The notes: generated by a model from the letters alone, not told the origin. 54,948 bases of DNA from a bacterium (GCA_016125005.1 WGMQ01000028.1:1-54948); one strand, 5' to 3'; counted from the first letter of the stretch, positions 27,004 through 35,849 are shown. Made by a program: numbers and translations.

Positions 27004-28829
27004 ACCAGGCAACTCATCTTCGCCAGATTCGGTTGGAAAGCCAGCGCCAGGAAGAACGCGAGGCACTGCACAAGCAGGGCGACGTGAAGCAGTTACGTCG
27101 CCTGTGGCGCTACCTGCATCCGCGGCGTCATCGCATCGCGCAGGCGGTGGCCCTCAGCATCATGATAGCCATCATGACCACCGTGCCGATGATCGTCATC
27201 AAGTACGCCATCGACTGGTACATCGTGCCGGGTCACATGGGCGGCGTCATCATGGCCGCGGGCGTCCTGCTGGCCGTACATCTGGTGCTGTTCTTCTTCG
27301 AGCGTTATAACCAATACCTGATCGCCGCCATCGGTCAGGAGTCCATGTTCGACCTGCGGCGCGAGATCTTCCGTCACGTCCAGCAGCAGCACATGGCCTT
27401 CTTCGACCGCAACCCGGTGGGTCGCCTTATCACGCGCATCACCAGCGACGTGAACGTGCTGAACGAACTCTTTGCGCAGGGCATCGTCGGCATCTTCCAG
27501 CAGATGTTCATGCTCGTCGTGATCCTCGGGGCGCTGTTCTACTTCAACTGGTATCTGGCGCTCTGGTCGCTCATCGTGATTCCGCTGATCCTGCTGGCGT
27601 CATGGAACTTTAGGAACAACGTGTTCTATCACTACCGCCTGTCGCGCGTGCGCCTGTCGCGTCTCAACACGTTCATGCAGGAGAACGTCACGGGGATGCG
27701 GACGGTGCAGTCGAACATCCGCGAGTCGCGTCAGCACGAGATTTTCGACGAACTGAACGACAAGCATCGCGAGTCGCACATCAAGACCGTCTTCCAGTAC
27801 GCGCTCTTCTTCCCGCTCGTCGAAATCACCGCGGTGCTCGGCATGGTGATCGTGCTGTGGAAGGGCGGCATGGAGTACCTGAGCACCGCCTCGGGCACCG
27901 TCGTGACGCTGGGGCAGTTGGGCTTCTTCATCATGGCGCTCGAGAAATTCTTCGAGCCGATCAAGGACTTGTCGGAAAAGTACAACATCATCCAGTCGGC
28001 CATCGCTTCCGGCGAGCGTCTCTTTGCGCTGCTCGACACCAAGCCAGCCATCGTGGATCCCGCCAATCCTGTCGACGCGAGCAATCTCAAGACTCGCATC
28101 GAATTCCGCGACGTCTGGTTCGCCTACAACGAAGAGGACTGGGTTCTGAAGGGCGTGAGCTTCACCATCGAGGAAGGCCAGACCGTCGCCATTGTCGGCC
28201 CCACCGGCAGCGGCAAGACCACGCTCATGTCGCTCCTGTGCCGCTTCTATGAAATCCAGAAGGGCGCCATCCTGATCGACGGCGTCGACATCCGTCAAAT
28301 GCGCCAGCACGATCTTCGCCGCAAGATCGCCATCGTCCTGCAGGACGTGTTCCTGTTCCACGGCAGCGTGCGCGAAAACGTGCGTCTGGGGAACAAGCAA
28401 ATCACCGACGAAAAGATCGAGGAAGTCTGCCGCGAGGTCGGCTTCGACGAGTTCGTGAAGGAGATGCCGAACGGCTACGAGACCGGCGTGAAGGAACGTG
28501 GCGCGACACTCAGCACCGGGCAGAAGCAGCTCCTCAGCTTTGCTCGTGCGCTAGCCTTCGACCCGCAACTCCTCATCCTGGACGAGGCCACGGCCAACAT
28601 CGACACCACGACCGAACTGAAGGTGCAGGAAGCCGTCCGGAAGCTCTGCGCCGGACGCACCTCGCTCGTCATCGCCCATCGTCTATCCACGATCCAGAAC
28701 GCCCACAAGATCCTCGTGGTCCACCACGGCCATCTGGCCGAGGAAGGCACCCACGCCGAGTTGCTGGCGAAGGATGGATTGTATAGACGTCTATACGACC
28801 TACAGTATCGCGAACAAGCGGCGGGGTGA
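27000..28829 (+). CDS. ABC exporter half, subunit with canonical catalytic Glu
   Basis: A 609-residue partner of the preceding half. An N-terminal charged extension (~45 residues) precedes six helices. The ATPase domain has GPTGSGKTT (~400), the signature LSTGQKQLLSFARAL (~503, Thr for the second Ser/Gly position) and LLILDEATANID (~526) with the catalytic Glu present. The H-switch is VIAHRLST. One degenerate and one canonical site together make a heterodimeric type IV exporter in the inner membrane. It starts at the ATGA overlap with the upstream gene. Confidence 0.9.
   Translation: MNQATHLRQIRLESQRQEEREALHKQGDVKQLRRLWRYLHPRRHRIAQAVALSIMIAIMTTVPMIVIKYAIDWYIVPGHMGGVIMAAGVLLAVHLVLFFFERYNQYLIAAIGQESMFDLRREIFRHVQQQHMAFFDRNPVGRLITRITSDVNVLNELFAQGIVGIFQQMFMLVVILGALFYFNWYLALWSLIVIPLILLASWNFRNNVFYHYRLSRVRLSRLNTFMQENVTGMRTVQSNIRESRQHEIFDELNDKHRESHIKTVFQYALFFPLVEITAVLGMVIVLWKGGMEYLSTASGTVVTLGQLGFFIMALEKFFEPIKDLSEKYNIIQSAIASGERLFALLDTKPAIVDPANPVDASNLKTRIEFRDVWFAYNEEDWVLKGVSFTIEEGQTVAIVGPTGSGKTTLMSLLCRFYEIQKGAILIDGVDIRQMRQHDLRRKIAIVLQDVFLFHGSVRENVRLGNKQITDEKIEEVCREVGFDEFVKEMPNGYETGVKERGATLSTGQKQLLSFARALAFDPQLLILDEATANIDTTTELKVQEAVRKLCAGRTSLVIAHRLSTIQNAHKILVVHHGHLAEEGTHAELLAKDGLYRRLYDLQYREQAAG
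28781..28796. repeat. Perfect palindrome of two octamers, GTATAGACGTCTATAC
   Basis: Two octamers facing each other with no gap give a perfect 16-bp palindrome. It encodes LYRRLY with AGA and CTA codons 34-49 nt before the stop of the second ABC gene. Confidence 0.75.
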
Positions 28830-28835
28830 CCGCTC

Positions 28836-29822
28836 GTGGCCAAGCGCACCCGCATGGACGAGGAGCTGGACCAGGTCGCGGCGCTCCGCCATGCGCGCAA
28901 GGACGACGCCTCCGTTGAGGCGCTCCGCCAGGCGCTGGCTTCGCGATACAGTCTTGTCGTGGAATCAGCCGCCATTGCCGCGAAGGCCCTCGGTGCGACC
29001 GAACTCAGCGATGCGCTCGCCGGCGCCTATGATCGCTTCTACGGGCGCCACGAGCAGGACGACAAGGGGTGCCTCGCAAAGACCGCCTGTATTGTCGCGC
29101 TCAATACTTTCGAGCGCTCCGACGAGGAACGACTGCTGCGCGGGGCTCGTCATATCCAGATGGAACCGGTCTTTGGTGGATCCGTGGATGTGGCCGGGTT
29201 GCTCCGTGGCGAATGTCTGGCGGGGCTGGTGACCATAGGCTACGAGCGTGCCCATGAGATCGCCGTCGACCTGTTGATCGACAATGAGGTCGAGACGCGC
29301 GCCGTCGCGGTGAAGGCGCTGGAGACCCTGGGTGGACAGGAAGGGCTGCTGGCGCTCCGGCTGAAAGCGCTGGTCGGGGATAAGGAACCCTCCATCGTGG
29401 GCGATTGCCTCGCGGCGATGCTTCGGCGCGCACCGGTCGATTCCCTCCCCTTCGTGCGAACACAACTCGAACGTCGTTCGCCACCGATCGCGCTGGAGGC
29501 GGCGCTGGCACTCGCCCAAACCCATCGCCCGGAGGTCCTGCCGCTGCTGCTGGCGGTGCGCTCCGCCCGCCCCGACGAGGAGATCCAGATCGGCCTCCTG
29601 ATGCCCATCGCCCTCCTGCGGACTGACGAGGCCTACCGGTTTCTGATGGAGGTCCTCGCGTCGGAACGCGCTTACGCGGCCACCGAGGCGGTGAAGGCCC
29701 TTCGTCTATACGCTGACGACCCCATCCGGCGGAGCGAGATCCAGACGGAGGTCGAGCGGCGGAGTGAGGCGAGCATTCGCCGAATGTTCGAGCTGCGCTA
29801 CCGCGATACCGACGCGGAGTGA
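28836..29822 (+). CDS. HEAT-repeat protein of unknown function
   Basis: A 328-residue, all-helical protein without signal peptide or membrane segment. Repeating helical pairs with Leu/Ala at regular spacing (SVEALRQALASRYSLVVESA, then AHEIAVDLLIDNEVETRAVA, and LALRLKALVGDKEPSIVGD) point to HEAT/PBS-lyase-type repeats. These are protein-binding scaffolds, and no enzymatic motif is seen. GTG at 28836 starts 6 nt after the ABC gene stop, so it is probably in the same operon and may assist the transporter or the adjacent lipB. A GTCTATAC copy lies at 29704. Confidence 0.7.
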   Translation: MAKRTRMDEELDQVAALRHARKDDASVEALRQALASRYSLVVESAAIAAKALGATELSDALAGAYDRFYGRHEQDDKGCLAKTACIVALNTFERSDEERLLRGARHIQMEPVFGGSVDVAGLLRGECLAGLVTIGYERAHEIAVDLLIDNEVETRAVAVKALETLGGQEGLLALRLKALVGDKEPSIVGDCLAAMLRRAPVDSLPFVRTQLERRSPPIALEAALALAQTHRPEVLPLLLAVRSARPDEEIQIGLLMPIALLRTDEAYRFLMEVLASERAYAATEAVKALRLYADDPIRRSEIQTEVERRSEASIRRMFELRYRDTDAE

Positions 29823-29885
29823 CCCGTTTCCCGCGTTGACCGCCGACCGCTTCCCGGTGACGATTTGCCCGCTCTGGAGGATGAG

Positions 29886-30575
29886 ATGTCTAATAATCGT
29901 ATTCTGCAATCGGTCGACCTCGCGCGCATGGAGTACCAGGCCGCGTGGGATCTTCAGGCGAAACTTCAGGCCCTCCAGATCGACGGAGCCCTCGGCCCCG
30001 TCATTCTCAGCGTCGAGCATCCGCCCACGATCACCGTCGGGCGCCGCGGCACGCAGGACGAGGTCGTGGCCCCCGCGCCGGTTCTCCGCCAGCGCGGTGT
30101 CGCCGTCGTGGAGACGGACCGTGGCGGTCAGGTCACGTACCACGGACCCGGTCAGTTGGTCGTCTATCCGCTCGTCCATGTGGAGGCCATCGGCCTGCAC
30201 GAATACCTGCGCCTGCTGGAGGACGCGGTGATGCGCACGGTCGCCCGCTGGGGGATCGAAGGCTATCGCGTGGAAGGCCGCACAGGTGTCTGGGTCGGCA
30301 AGGAAAAGATCTGCGCCATGGGCATCCGCGTGCGTCGCTGGTGGGCCATCCACGGCCTGGCGCTGAACGTGACCACCGACCTCAACCATTTCGGCCTCAT
30401 CATCCCGTGTGGCATTCGCGACCGCGGCGTGGGTTCCATGGAAAAGCTGCTGGGCGACAAGACCCCGCCGATGGCGCTTGTCCGGCAGGTTCTTCTCGAA
30501 GAGATCGCCGAGGCACTCGGCATGAGGCTCGTCGAAACGGAACTCGCAGCCTTGGGCGTCGCTCATCAAAGCTGA
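29886..30575 (+). CDS. lipB: Octanoyl-[acyl carrier protein]-protein octanoyltransferase
   Basis: A 229-residue LipB that moves octanoate from ACP to lipoyl domains, the first step of lipoate assembly on SucB and similar E2 proteins. Motifs: GRRGTQDEV, DRGGQVTYHGPGQLVVYPL (~78-96), the catalytic Lys in GKEKICAMGI (Lys141) and the acyl-binding Cys175 in LIIPCGI. GGAGG stands 5 nt before the ATG at 29886; a further ATG at 29881 is out of frame. No lipA is found in the window. Confidence 0.95.
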   Translation: MSNNRILQSVDLARMEYQAAWDLQAKLQALQIDGALGPVILSVEHPPTITVGRRGTQDEVVAPAPVLRQRGVAVVETDRGGQVTYHGPGQLVVYPLVHVEAIGLHEYLRLLEDAVMRTVARWGIEGYRVEGRTGVWVGKEKICAMGIRVRRWWAIHGLALNVTTDLNHFGLIIPCGIRDRGVGSMEKLLGDKTPPMALVRQVLLEEIAEALGMRLVETELAALGVAHQS

Positions 30576-30595
30576 GGAATTGGACAAGCAGAGTT

Positions 30596-30806
30596 CACCA
30601 CGGAGGCACGGAGACACGGAGGAGAAGAGCTCGGAAGGCGAACGAAAGCGCATGATGAGAGCCGGCGTCGAACCGGGTGATTAGCAATGCTGCCCTTGGT
30701 TGCCCTGTCCCCTCCCGAATTCTCCGATGCTGTGAGTACTGAGCATGACTCTCAAGATCAACTCACTGACCGTTTTTCTCCGTGTCTCGGTGTCTCCGTG
30801 GTGAGT
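30596..30806. mobile_element. MITE-like inverted-repeat element, copy 2
   Basis: The left arm TCACCACGGAGGCACGGAGA (30596 on), followed by CACGGAGGAG, is matched by a reverse-complement right arm at 30774-30806 (CTCCGTGTCTCGGTGTCTCC, then GTGGTGA) with one or two changes. The ~150-bp interior does not resemble that of copy 1. It fills most of the 334-nt gap between lipB and hisG, where no gene is credible. Confidence 0.7.
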
Positions 30807-30909
30807 CTTTCATTTTATCGAGTTGCGTTCTGCGGCGCTGCTGCCCGCGGCACCGGCTTGACACTCGGGCGCTACTGGAGAACTCTCCCGCCTTCGCCGG
30901 AGGCATTCC

Positions 30910-31812
30910 ATGCCGGCGCCCAACTTATTTTCGGATATTCCGATGACGACTGAAGCCTCGATCGTGCGCCTCGCCCTCCCCAAGGGCCGCATGGAAACCG
31001 GCGTGTTCAAGCTGATGGCCGACGCGGGCATTTCCCTGCGTGCCGGCAGCCGCGGCTATCGCCCGACCATTTCCCTCCAAGGCTGGGAAACCAAGATCCT
31101 CAAGCCCCAGAACATCGTCGAAATGCTTCATGCGGGAATTCGCGACGTGGGCTTTGCGGGAGCCGACTGGGTGCGCGAGAAGAACGCCGACCTGGTCGAC
31201 ATCATGGACACGGAACTGGACCCGGTCCGCATCGTTGCCGCCGCGCCGCGCGACATCCTGATCGACGGTGCCCTTCCCAAGCAGCACCTGCGCATCGCCT
31301 CGGAGTACGAGGCCCTGACGCGCAACTGGATCACCGCCGCGGGGCTCGACGCCAGCTTTGTCCGCTCCTACGGCGCCACCGAGGTCTTCCCCCCGGAGGA
31401 CGCCGACATCATCGTCGACAACACGGCCACGGGCGCCACGCTCTCCGCCAACGGACTCGCCATCGTGCACGAGGTCATGCGCTCCTCCACGCGTCTATAC
31501 GCATCGAAGGAAGCCTGGGCCGACGCCCACAAGCGCGCCGAGCTGGAGAAGTTCGCCATGCTGCTCACCTCCGTCATCGAGGCCCGCCGCCGCGTCATGC
31601 TGGAGGTCAACGTCACCGCGGCCCAGCTTGAAGCGGTTGTCGCCGTCCTTCCCTGCATGAGGGAGCCGACCATCTCCACGCTGCACGGCGATGCGGGATT
31701 TGCCATCAAGTCCGCCGTTCCCCGCAAGGACCTGGCCCGTGTCATCCCTCAGGTCCGCGCCGCTGGTGGCACGGACATCGTTGTCTACGAGCTTTCCCAG
31801 ATCGTCCCCTGA
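30910..31812 (+). CDS. hisG: ATP phosphoribosyltransferase, long form
   Basis: A 300-residue enzyme for the first step of histidine synthesis (ATP + PRPP). The start region RLALPKGRMETGVFKLMADAG and the segment GIRDVGFAGADWVREKNADL are HisG hallmarks. The PRPP loop is DIIVDNTATGATLSANGL. The C-terminal ~75 residues (VLPCMREPTISTLHGDAGFA) form the ACT-like regulatory domain, so histidine feedback without HisZ is expected. The ATG at 30910 follows GGAGG by 6 nt; a second ATG at 30943 lacks one. A GTCTATAC copy at 31493 encodes RLY. Confidence 0.93.
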   Translation: MPAPNLFSDIPMTTEASIVRLALPKGRMETGVFKLMADAGISLRAGSRGYRPTISLQGWETKILKPQNIVEMLHAGIRDVGFAGADWVREKNADLVDIMDTELDPVRIVAAAPRDILIDGALPKQHLRIASEYEALTRNWITAAGLDASFVRSYGATEVFPPEDADIIVDNTATGATLSANGLAIVHEVMRSSTRLYASKEAWADAHKRAELEKFAMLLTSVIEARRRVMLEVNVTAAQLEAVVAVLPCMREPTISTLHGDAGFAIKSAVPRKDLARVIPQVRAAGGTDIVVYELSQIVP

Positions 31813-31827
31813 ACCAAGGAGTTGTTG

Positions 31828-33360
31828 ATGTTGGAGCCGAGATTCAATGGCCGGGTGAAGCCCACTTCCGGAGTCGCTGGCGTGAAGCCGTATAGCGTTC
31901 CGCGCCACCCCGCGTCGACCGACCTGAAGCTCGACGCGAACGAAGGCGAGGCTCCCAGCCCCGAGTTGCTCGCCCTGCTCGCCGAGAAGGGACCGGACGT
32001 GATGCGTCGCTATCCCGATGCGTCCGCGTTGCAGGCGATTCTCGCGAAGCGCATGGGAGTTCCCCCGGAATGCCTGATCGTCACTGCCGGTGGCGACGAC
32101 TCGCTGGACCGCCTCTGCCGCTCCATCCTGAGTTCCGCGCACGAGCTGCTCACGACGGATCCAGGCTTCGAGATGCTGCCGCGCTATGCGCGACTGGCTG
32201 GCGCTCCCGTCGTAGAGGTCCCCTGGCTTCCCGGTGACCCATTCCCGACCGATGCGATGATCGCGGCCATCAAGCCAAACACCACGCTGGTTGCCTTCGT
32301 CTCTCCGAACAATCCGACGGGAGCCGTGGGGACAGCGGACGATCTGCGCCGCCTTTCCGAGGCTGCCCCCCAGGCAATCATCCTGGCGGATTTCGCCTAC
32401 ATCGAGTTCGCGGACATCGACCTGACCGAGGTGGCGCTGAGCCTCCCCAACGTGGTCATGGTGCGGACCCTCAGCAAGGCATTCGGCCTGGCGGGACTGC
32501 GTGTTGGTTACGCGGTCGGCCCTCGTGAAGTCATCGGTTGGATGCGCGCCGCAGGGGGCCCCTACGCGGTTGCACGCCCCTCCATCGCCCTCGCCGCCAC
32601 GCGTCTTGAGAAGGACGACGGCGGCATGGAACGCTTCGTTGCCCAGGTCCGAAAGGATCGGGCGCGGGTGGTCAAGGAACTCGAGTCGGTGGGCGTTCGC
32701 GTCTACGACTCGCAGGGCAATTTCGTCTTCGCCGAGACGGATTCGGCGCTCTGGCTCCGCGACATCATGGCGGGACTTGGCATTGCGATTCGCGCCTATC
32801 CCGGCCACCCGCGCCTGGGGCGGGCGCTTCGTATCACGCTTCCCGGCAATGCCTACGAATGCGAGCGCCTCGTGAAGGGGATCCGTTCCGCCTTTGCCCC
32901 CGAGACCATCCTGTTTTGGTTCGCGGGCGTGCTCGATACGCATGGGAAGATGGCCTTCGCTCCCCAGGACATCGGGCGCCTGGCGATGCGGACTCCGCTG
33001 GCCCTCGTTTCCGCCGTCAGTGCCACCGGTGTCGCCGCATTCCTGGCCATGAACGGGATCGAGCGCTACTTCCGCGAGCAGACCTACGCCGAATCTCCTT
33101 CTCCCGAAGACCGCGCCCATGCCACACGGCGTGCCCTGATTGCCCGCGGGGCCAGCACGGCCTGGGTCGTCTGTCGCCTCCGCGAACAGGTCCTCGCCGC
33201 CCGCGCCGCCGGTGTCGTACCCATGGGCTTCATCCCGGAGGCCGAGGCGACCCCCGAGGCCGTGCATGAACTACTCGCGGCCGGAGCCGCGCGCGTGTTC
33301 CACTCCATCGACGGCATCCTCGAGCAGATCCAGCAGATGCCAACGCTATTGCAGGAATGA
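31828..33360 (+). CDS. hisC: Histidinol-phosphate aminotransferase fused to degenerate HAD domain
   Basis: A 510-residue fusion. Residues 1-~355 are a HisC-type PLP aminotransferase: LKLDANEGEAPS, YPDASALQAILAKRMG, SPNNPTGAVG and the PLP lysine in TLSKAFGLAGLRVGY (Lys217). Residues ~360-510 follow the HAD-IA fold pattern, but motif I reads ILFWFAGVLDT where active enzymes have DxD (Trp and Ala replace both Asp). The later motif region WVVCRLREQVLAARAAGVVP lacks the GD pair, so it is probably not a phosphatase. The ATG at 31828 follows AAGGAG by 6 nt; the gene begins 15 nt after hisG. Confidence 0.88.
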   Translation: MLEPRFNGRVKPTSGVAGVKPYSVPRHPASTDLKLDANEGEAPSPELLALLAEKGPDVMRRYPDASALQAILAKRMGVPPECLIVTAGGDDSLDRLCRSILSSAHELLTTDPGFEMLPRYARLAGAPVVEVPWLPGDPFPTDAMIAAIKPNTTLVAFVSPNNPTGAVGTADDLRRLSEAAPQAIILADFAYIEFADIDLTEVALSLPNVVMVRTLSKAFGLAGLRVGYAVGPREVIGWMRAAGGPYAVARPSIALAATRLEKDDGGMERFVAQVRKDRARVVKELESVGVRVYDSQGNFVFAETDSALWLRDIMAGLGIAIRAYPGHPRLGRALRITLPGNAYECERLVKGIRSAFAPETILFWFAGVLDTHGKMAFAPQDIGRLAMRTPLALVSAVSATGVAAFLAMNGIERYFREQTYAESPSPEDRAHATRRALIARGASTAWVVCRLREQVLAARAAGVVPMGFIPEAEATPEAVHELLAAGAARVFHSIDGILEQIQQMPTLLQE

Positions 33361-33429
33361 GGTGTCGCTCGTTGACACTCCAGCAAGCAACGGCGAGATT
33401 TGCCGCAAACGTCTTGTGGAGGAAATGCC

Positions 33430-34041
33430 TTGGCGAAGACCGAAGCCCCACCTGAGCAGGACATCAACGAAGTCGTCCGCGAGCGCCTCAAGGGCCTCGT
33501 CCGTTCCCTATGGATCATCGTCCCCGCGTGCCTGCTTGCCTATGCTGGCTACATGCTCTACTTCGGTACGAACCCGCGCAAGGAACTGCGGACCGTTGAC
33601 CAGACGCTTGCGAGCTATACGTCCTTCGTGGCGCCTTTCTCCACCCGGGCCGGAGGGCGCCCGAACCCGAAGGTCGTCAATGATTGGCTCACCTTCTTCG
33701 ACGCGGATTCCCGCCGTTTTTTTGAGGACAATGTCGACGGAATCGCCTTCACGCTCTTCCAGTTTCGTCCCGAGGAGTTCAAGGAACTCAGCCATGCCTC
33801 GCGGCGCGAGCAGGCGATGATCGCCGTCGTTTCGCGCCCCCCCATGAACGGCATCGCCCGCGTCATCGAGCAGCGTCCCATCGGCGACGGGGCCGTGGCC
33901 CTTCAGGTCATGGGAATCTCCAGTGAGCACCGAATCCAGATGAAGCCAGGCGACTATCCGTGGTGCATCATGGAACTCGGCGGACTGCGTACCCAATTCC
34001 TTAACGAGATCGAAGCCCAAAAGAGCCTGCGACCCAAATGA
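33430..34041 (+). CDS. Single-pass membrane protein of unknown function
   Basis: A 203-residue protein with a charged N-terminus, one hydrophobic helix (~20-45, SLWIIVPACLLAYAGYMLYF) and a soluble domain of ~160 residues, probably in the periplasm. The soluble part is mixed helix/strand with FFDADSRRFFEDNV near residues 95-110. No family is recognised. TTG at 33430 is preferred because GGAGG lies 8 nt before it; an upstream TTG at 33400 lacks that. It overlaps gpsA by 4 nt, so the two are co-translated. Confidence 0.7.
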   Translation: MAKTEAPPEQDINEVVRERLKGLVRSLWIIVPACLLAYAGYMLYFGTNPRKELRTVDQTLASYTSFVAPFSTRAGGRPNPKVVNDWLTFFDADSRRFFEDNVDGIAFTLFQFRPEEFKELSHASRREQAMIAVVSRPPMNGIARVIEQRPIGDGAVALQVMGISSEHRIQMKPGDYPWCIMELGGLRTQFLNEIEAQKSLRPK

Positions 34042-35036
34042 GCAATCCCGCACGACTGACCATCCTTGGCTCCGGTTCCTGGGGGGCGACCATGGCTGCC
34101 ATGCTCGCCAGGAAGGGACATGAAATCACCTTATGGGGGCACGATCAGGCAGAACTCGATCGACTTCGGGCCGCGGGCCATCCGCCCGGCGTGCCGGAAC
34201 TGCGGCTCCCGCAAAGCATCAATCTTTCCAGTGACCTGACCGATGCGGTTTCCGGGCGAGATGGCATGATCTTCGTCGTTCCCGCCCAGGCGATGGACTC
34301 CGTATGCGGCAAACTGGCCACAATCGCAGCGGCGCCAAAGGTCGCGGTCATCGCCAGCAAGGGTATCGACGTGCGAACCCTTCGCCCGCTGTCGAAGGTG
34401 GTCGAGGACGGGCTCCCCACCACGATCGTCGCCGTGGTCTCCGGTCCCTGCATCGCCCGCGAAGTCGCCCAGGGCGTGCCTACCTCGGTCGTTTCGGCCT
34501 CTGCTGATGAGGACACAAGTCGGCGCGTACAGGACTGGATGGCCACCCAGGCATTTCGCGTTTACCGACAAAGTGACGTGTTGGGAGTGGAATACGGCGG
34601 CGCACTCAAGAACGTGATCGCCATCGCGGCCGGTGTCGGTGACGGGCTGGGATTCGGCGCGAACTCCAAGTCAGCGCTGCTGACACGCGGCCTTGCAGAG
34701 ATGCAGCGATTCGCCGTGGCACATGGCGCGCAGGCAGCAACCATCGCGGGATTGGCGGGACTCGGAGACCTTTGCGTCACGTGCTTTTCGCCCCACTCCC
34801 GTAACCGACGTTTCGGTGAGGCTGTGGGCCGGGGCGAGGCACCCCAGGCGGTCATCGCGGGCATGGGCGAAGTCGTCGAAGGTGTTCCCACCTGCGAGGC
34901 GGTCGTGAACCGCGCCAAGGAACTCGGCATCGAGGTGCCCATCGCCAGCGCCGTTCATCAGATCATCCACGGGAAGTGGACGCCGCGCGAGGCGGTCGAA
35001 CGCCTGATGACGCGGGACCTCAAGGACGAGTTCTGA
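34038..35036 (+). CDS. gpsA: Glycerol-3-phosphate dehydrogenase [NAD(P)+]
   Basis: A 332-residue enzyme that makes sn-glycerol 3-phosphate from DHAP for phospholipids. The Rossmann start is ILGSGSWGATMAAMLARKG. Further motifs are VIASKGID, SGPCIAREVAQG, the catalytic Lys in YGGALKNVIAIAAGVGDGLG, and LAGLGDLCVTCFSPHSRNRR. Length is normal. Its stop directly abuts the stop of the convergent membrane gene, with no spacer and no terminator. Confidence 0.95.
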   Translation: MSNPARLTILGSGSWGATMAAMLARKGHEITLWGHDQAELDRLRAAGHPPGVPELRLPQSINLSSDLTDAVSGRDGMIFVVPAQAMDSVCGKLATIAAAPKVAVIASKGIDVRTLRPLSKVVEDGLPTTIVAVVSGPCIAREVAQGVPTSVVSASADEDTSRRVQDWMATQAFRVYRQSDVLGVEYGGALKNVIAIAAGVGDGLGFGANSKSALLTRGLAEMQRFAVAHGAQAATIAGLAGLGDLCVTCFSPHSRNRRFGEAVGRGEAPQAVIAGMGEVVEGVPTCEAVVNRAKELGIEVPIASAVHQIIHGKWTPREAVERLMTRDLKDEF

Positions 35037-35846
35037 TCACCGCGGCGTGCGCCGGAGCATCAGGCTGCCGTTGAGGCTGTGAATCACGGCCAGCACCAGC
35101 AGTGTCGCCACCACGGCAATGGGCAGGATGAACGTCGACAGGACCATGTTCTTCGCAAAGATCGTGAGCGTGCTGGCCGCAGCGGCGTAGCCCAGCACCA
35201 GGACCTCCGGCGTGGAACACGAACGGGTCCGGGCCACCGCAATCTGACCGATCAGCCGCCCGATGATTACCCCCAGCAGAGAAGCGCAAAGGACCAGCCC
35301 CGGCACGGTCTTGAATAGCTCCACGGGCATGAGCACCAACGCGCCGGCGCAGAGCCCCGCCGCGCCCGCCACCAGCGGAACCAGCCCCAGAATCTCGAAG
35401 AGGCTTGTAATCAGGAAGACCCAGCCAGCCGTCAGAAGGAACGACAGCACCCAGGGCAGCTCGACCACCCCCAGGAGTGGAAGCTCCAGATAGGGAATCC
35501 GAAGGCCACCAACCGTCAGGCATAGGCTGGCCAGCATCGTTGCCACAAAGTGTCGGCGGCTGCTTGGGCGCGTGCGCTCGCTCCGCTTTCCCGCGACCAG
35601 CAGAATGATTCCGCCCACTGCCGCACCCACCAACGGCCCCGCTCCGGGACCTGCCTGCATGTCGTAGAAGGAGGCGGGCGCCAGCGCGAAAAGTCCCCAC
35701 GCTCCGATCATTGTCACGGCCAGAGTCGGAAACGGACGCACCAATTCACCCGTCGCCCGGCGACGGCAGCGGGGGAGCGCCACCGCCTCGATGATTGCAG
35801 CGGCCACTAGGCAAAGCAGGAACGAGTCAACGGACGGTGTGATCAT
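35037..35846 (-). CDS. Polytopic membrane protein, possible degenerate WecA/MraY-family member
   Basis: A 269-residue protein with about eight hydrophobic segments. The order and spacing of two segments recall the sugar-1-phosphate transferases WecA/TagO. One is WVFLITSLFEILGLVPLVAG followed by AAGLCAGAL, where the family has WIVGITNAFNLIDGLDGLAAG. The other is LLGVIIGRLIGQIAVA followed by STPEVLVLGYAAAAST, where the family has a GDxGS motif before LG. The catalytic Asp residues are absent, so it would not be an active transferase. The likeness was seen by eye only. It starts 3 nt after the tandem glycosyltransferase gene and is probably in its operon. Confidence 0.55.
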   Translation of the reverse strand: MITPSVDSFLLCLVAAAIIEAVALPRCRRRATGELVRPFPTLAVTMIGAWGLFALAPASFYDMQAGPGAGPLVGAAVGGIILLVAGKRSERTRPSSRRHFVATMLASLCLTVGGLRIPYLELPLLGVVELPWVLSFLLTAGWVFLITSLFEILGLVPLVAGAAGLCAGALVLMPVELFKTVPGLVLCASLLGVIIGRLIGQIAVARTRSCSTPEVLVLGYAAAASTLTIFAKNMVLSTFILPIAVVATLLVLAVIHSLNGSLMLRRTPR

Positions 35847-35849
35847 CGG

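Noticed and set aside
31495..33267. 590-codon open frame on the minus strand over hisC
   Set aside because: Antisense shadow of hisC and its HAD tail, rich in His/Arg/Gly as such shadows are.
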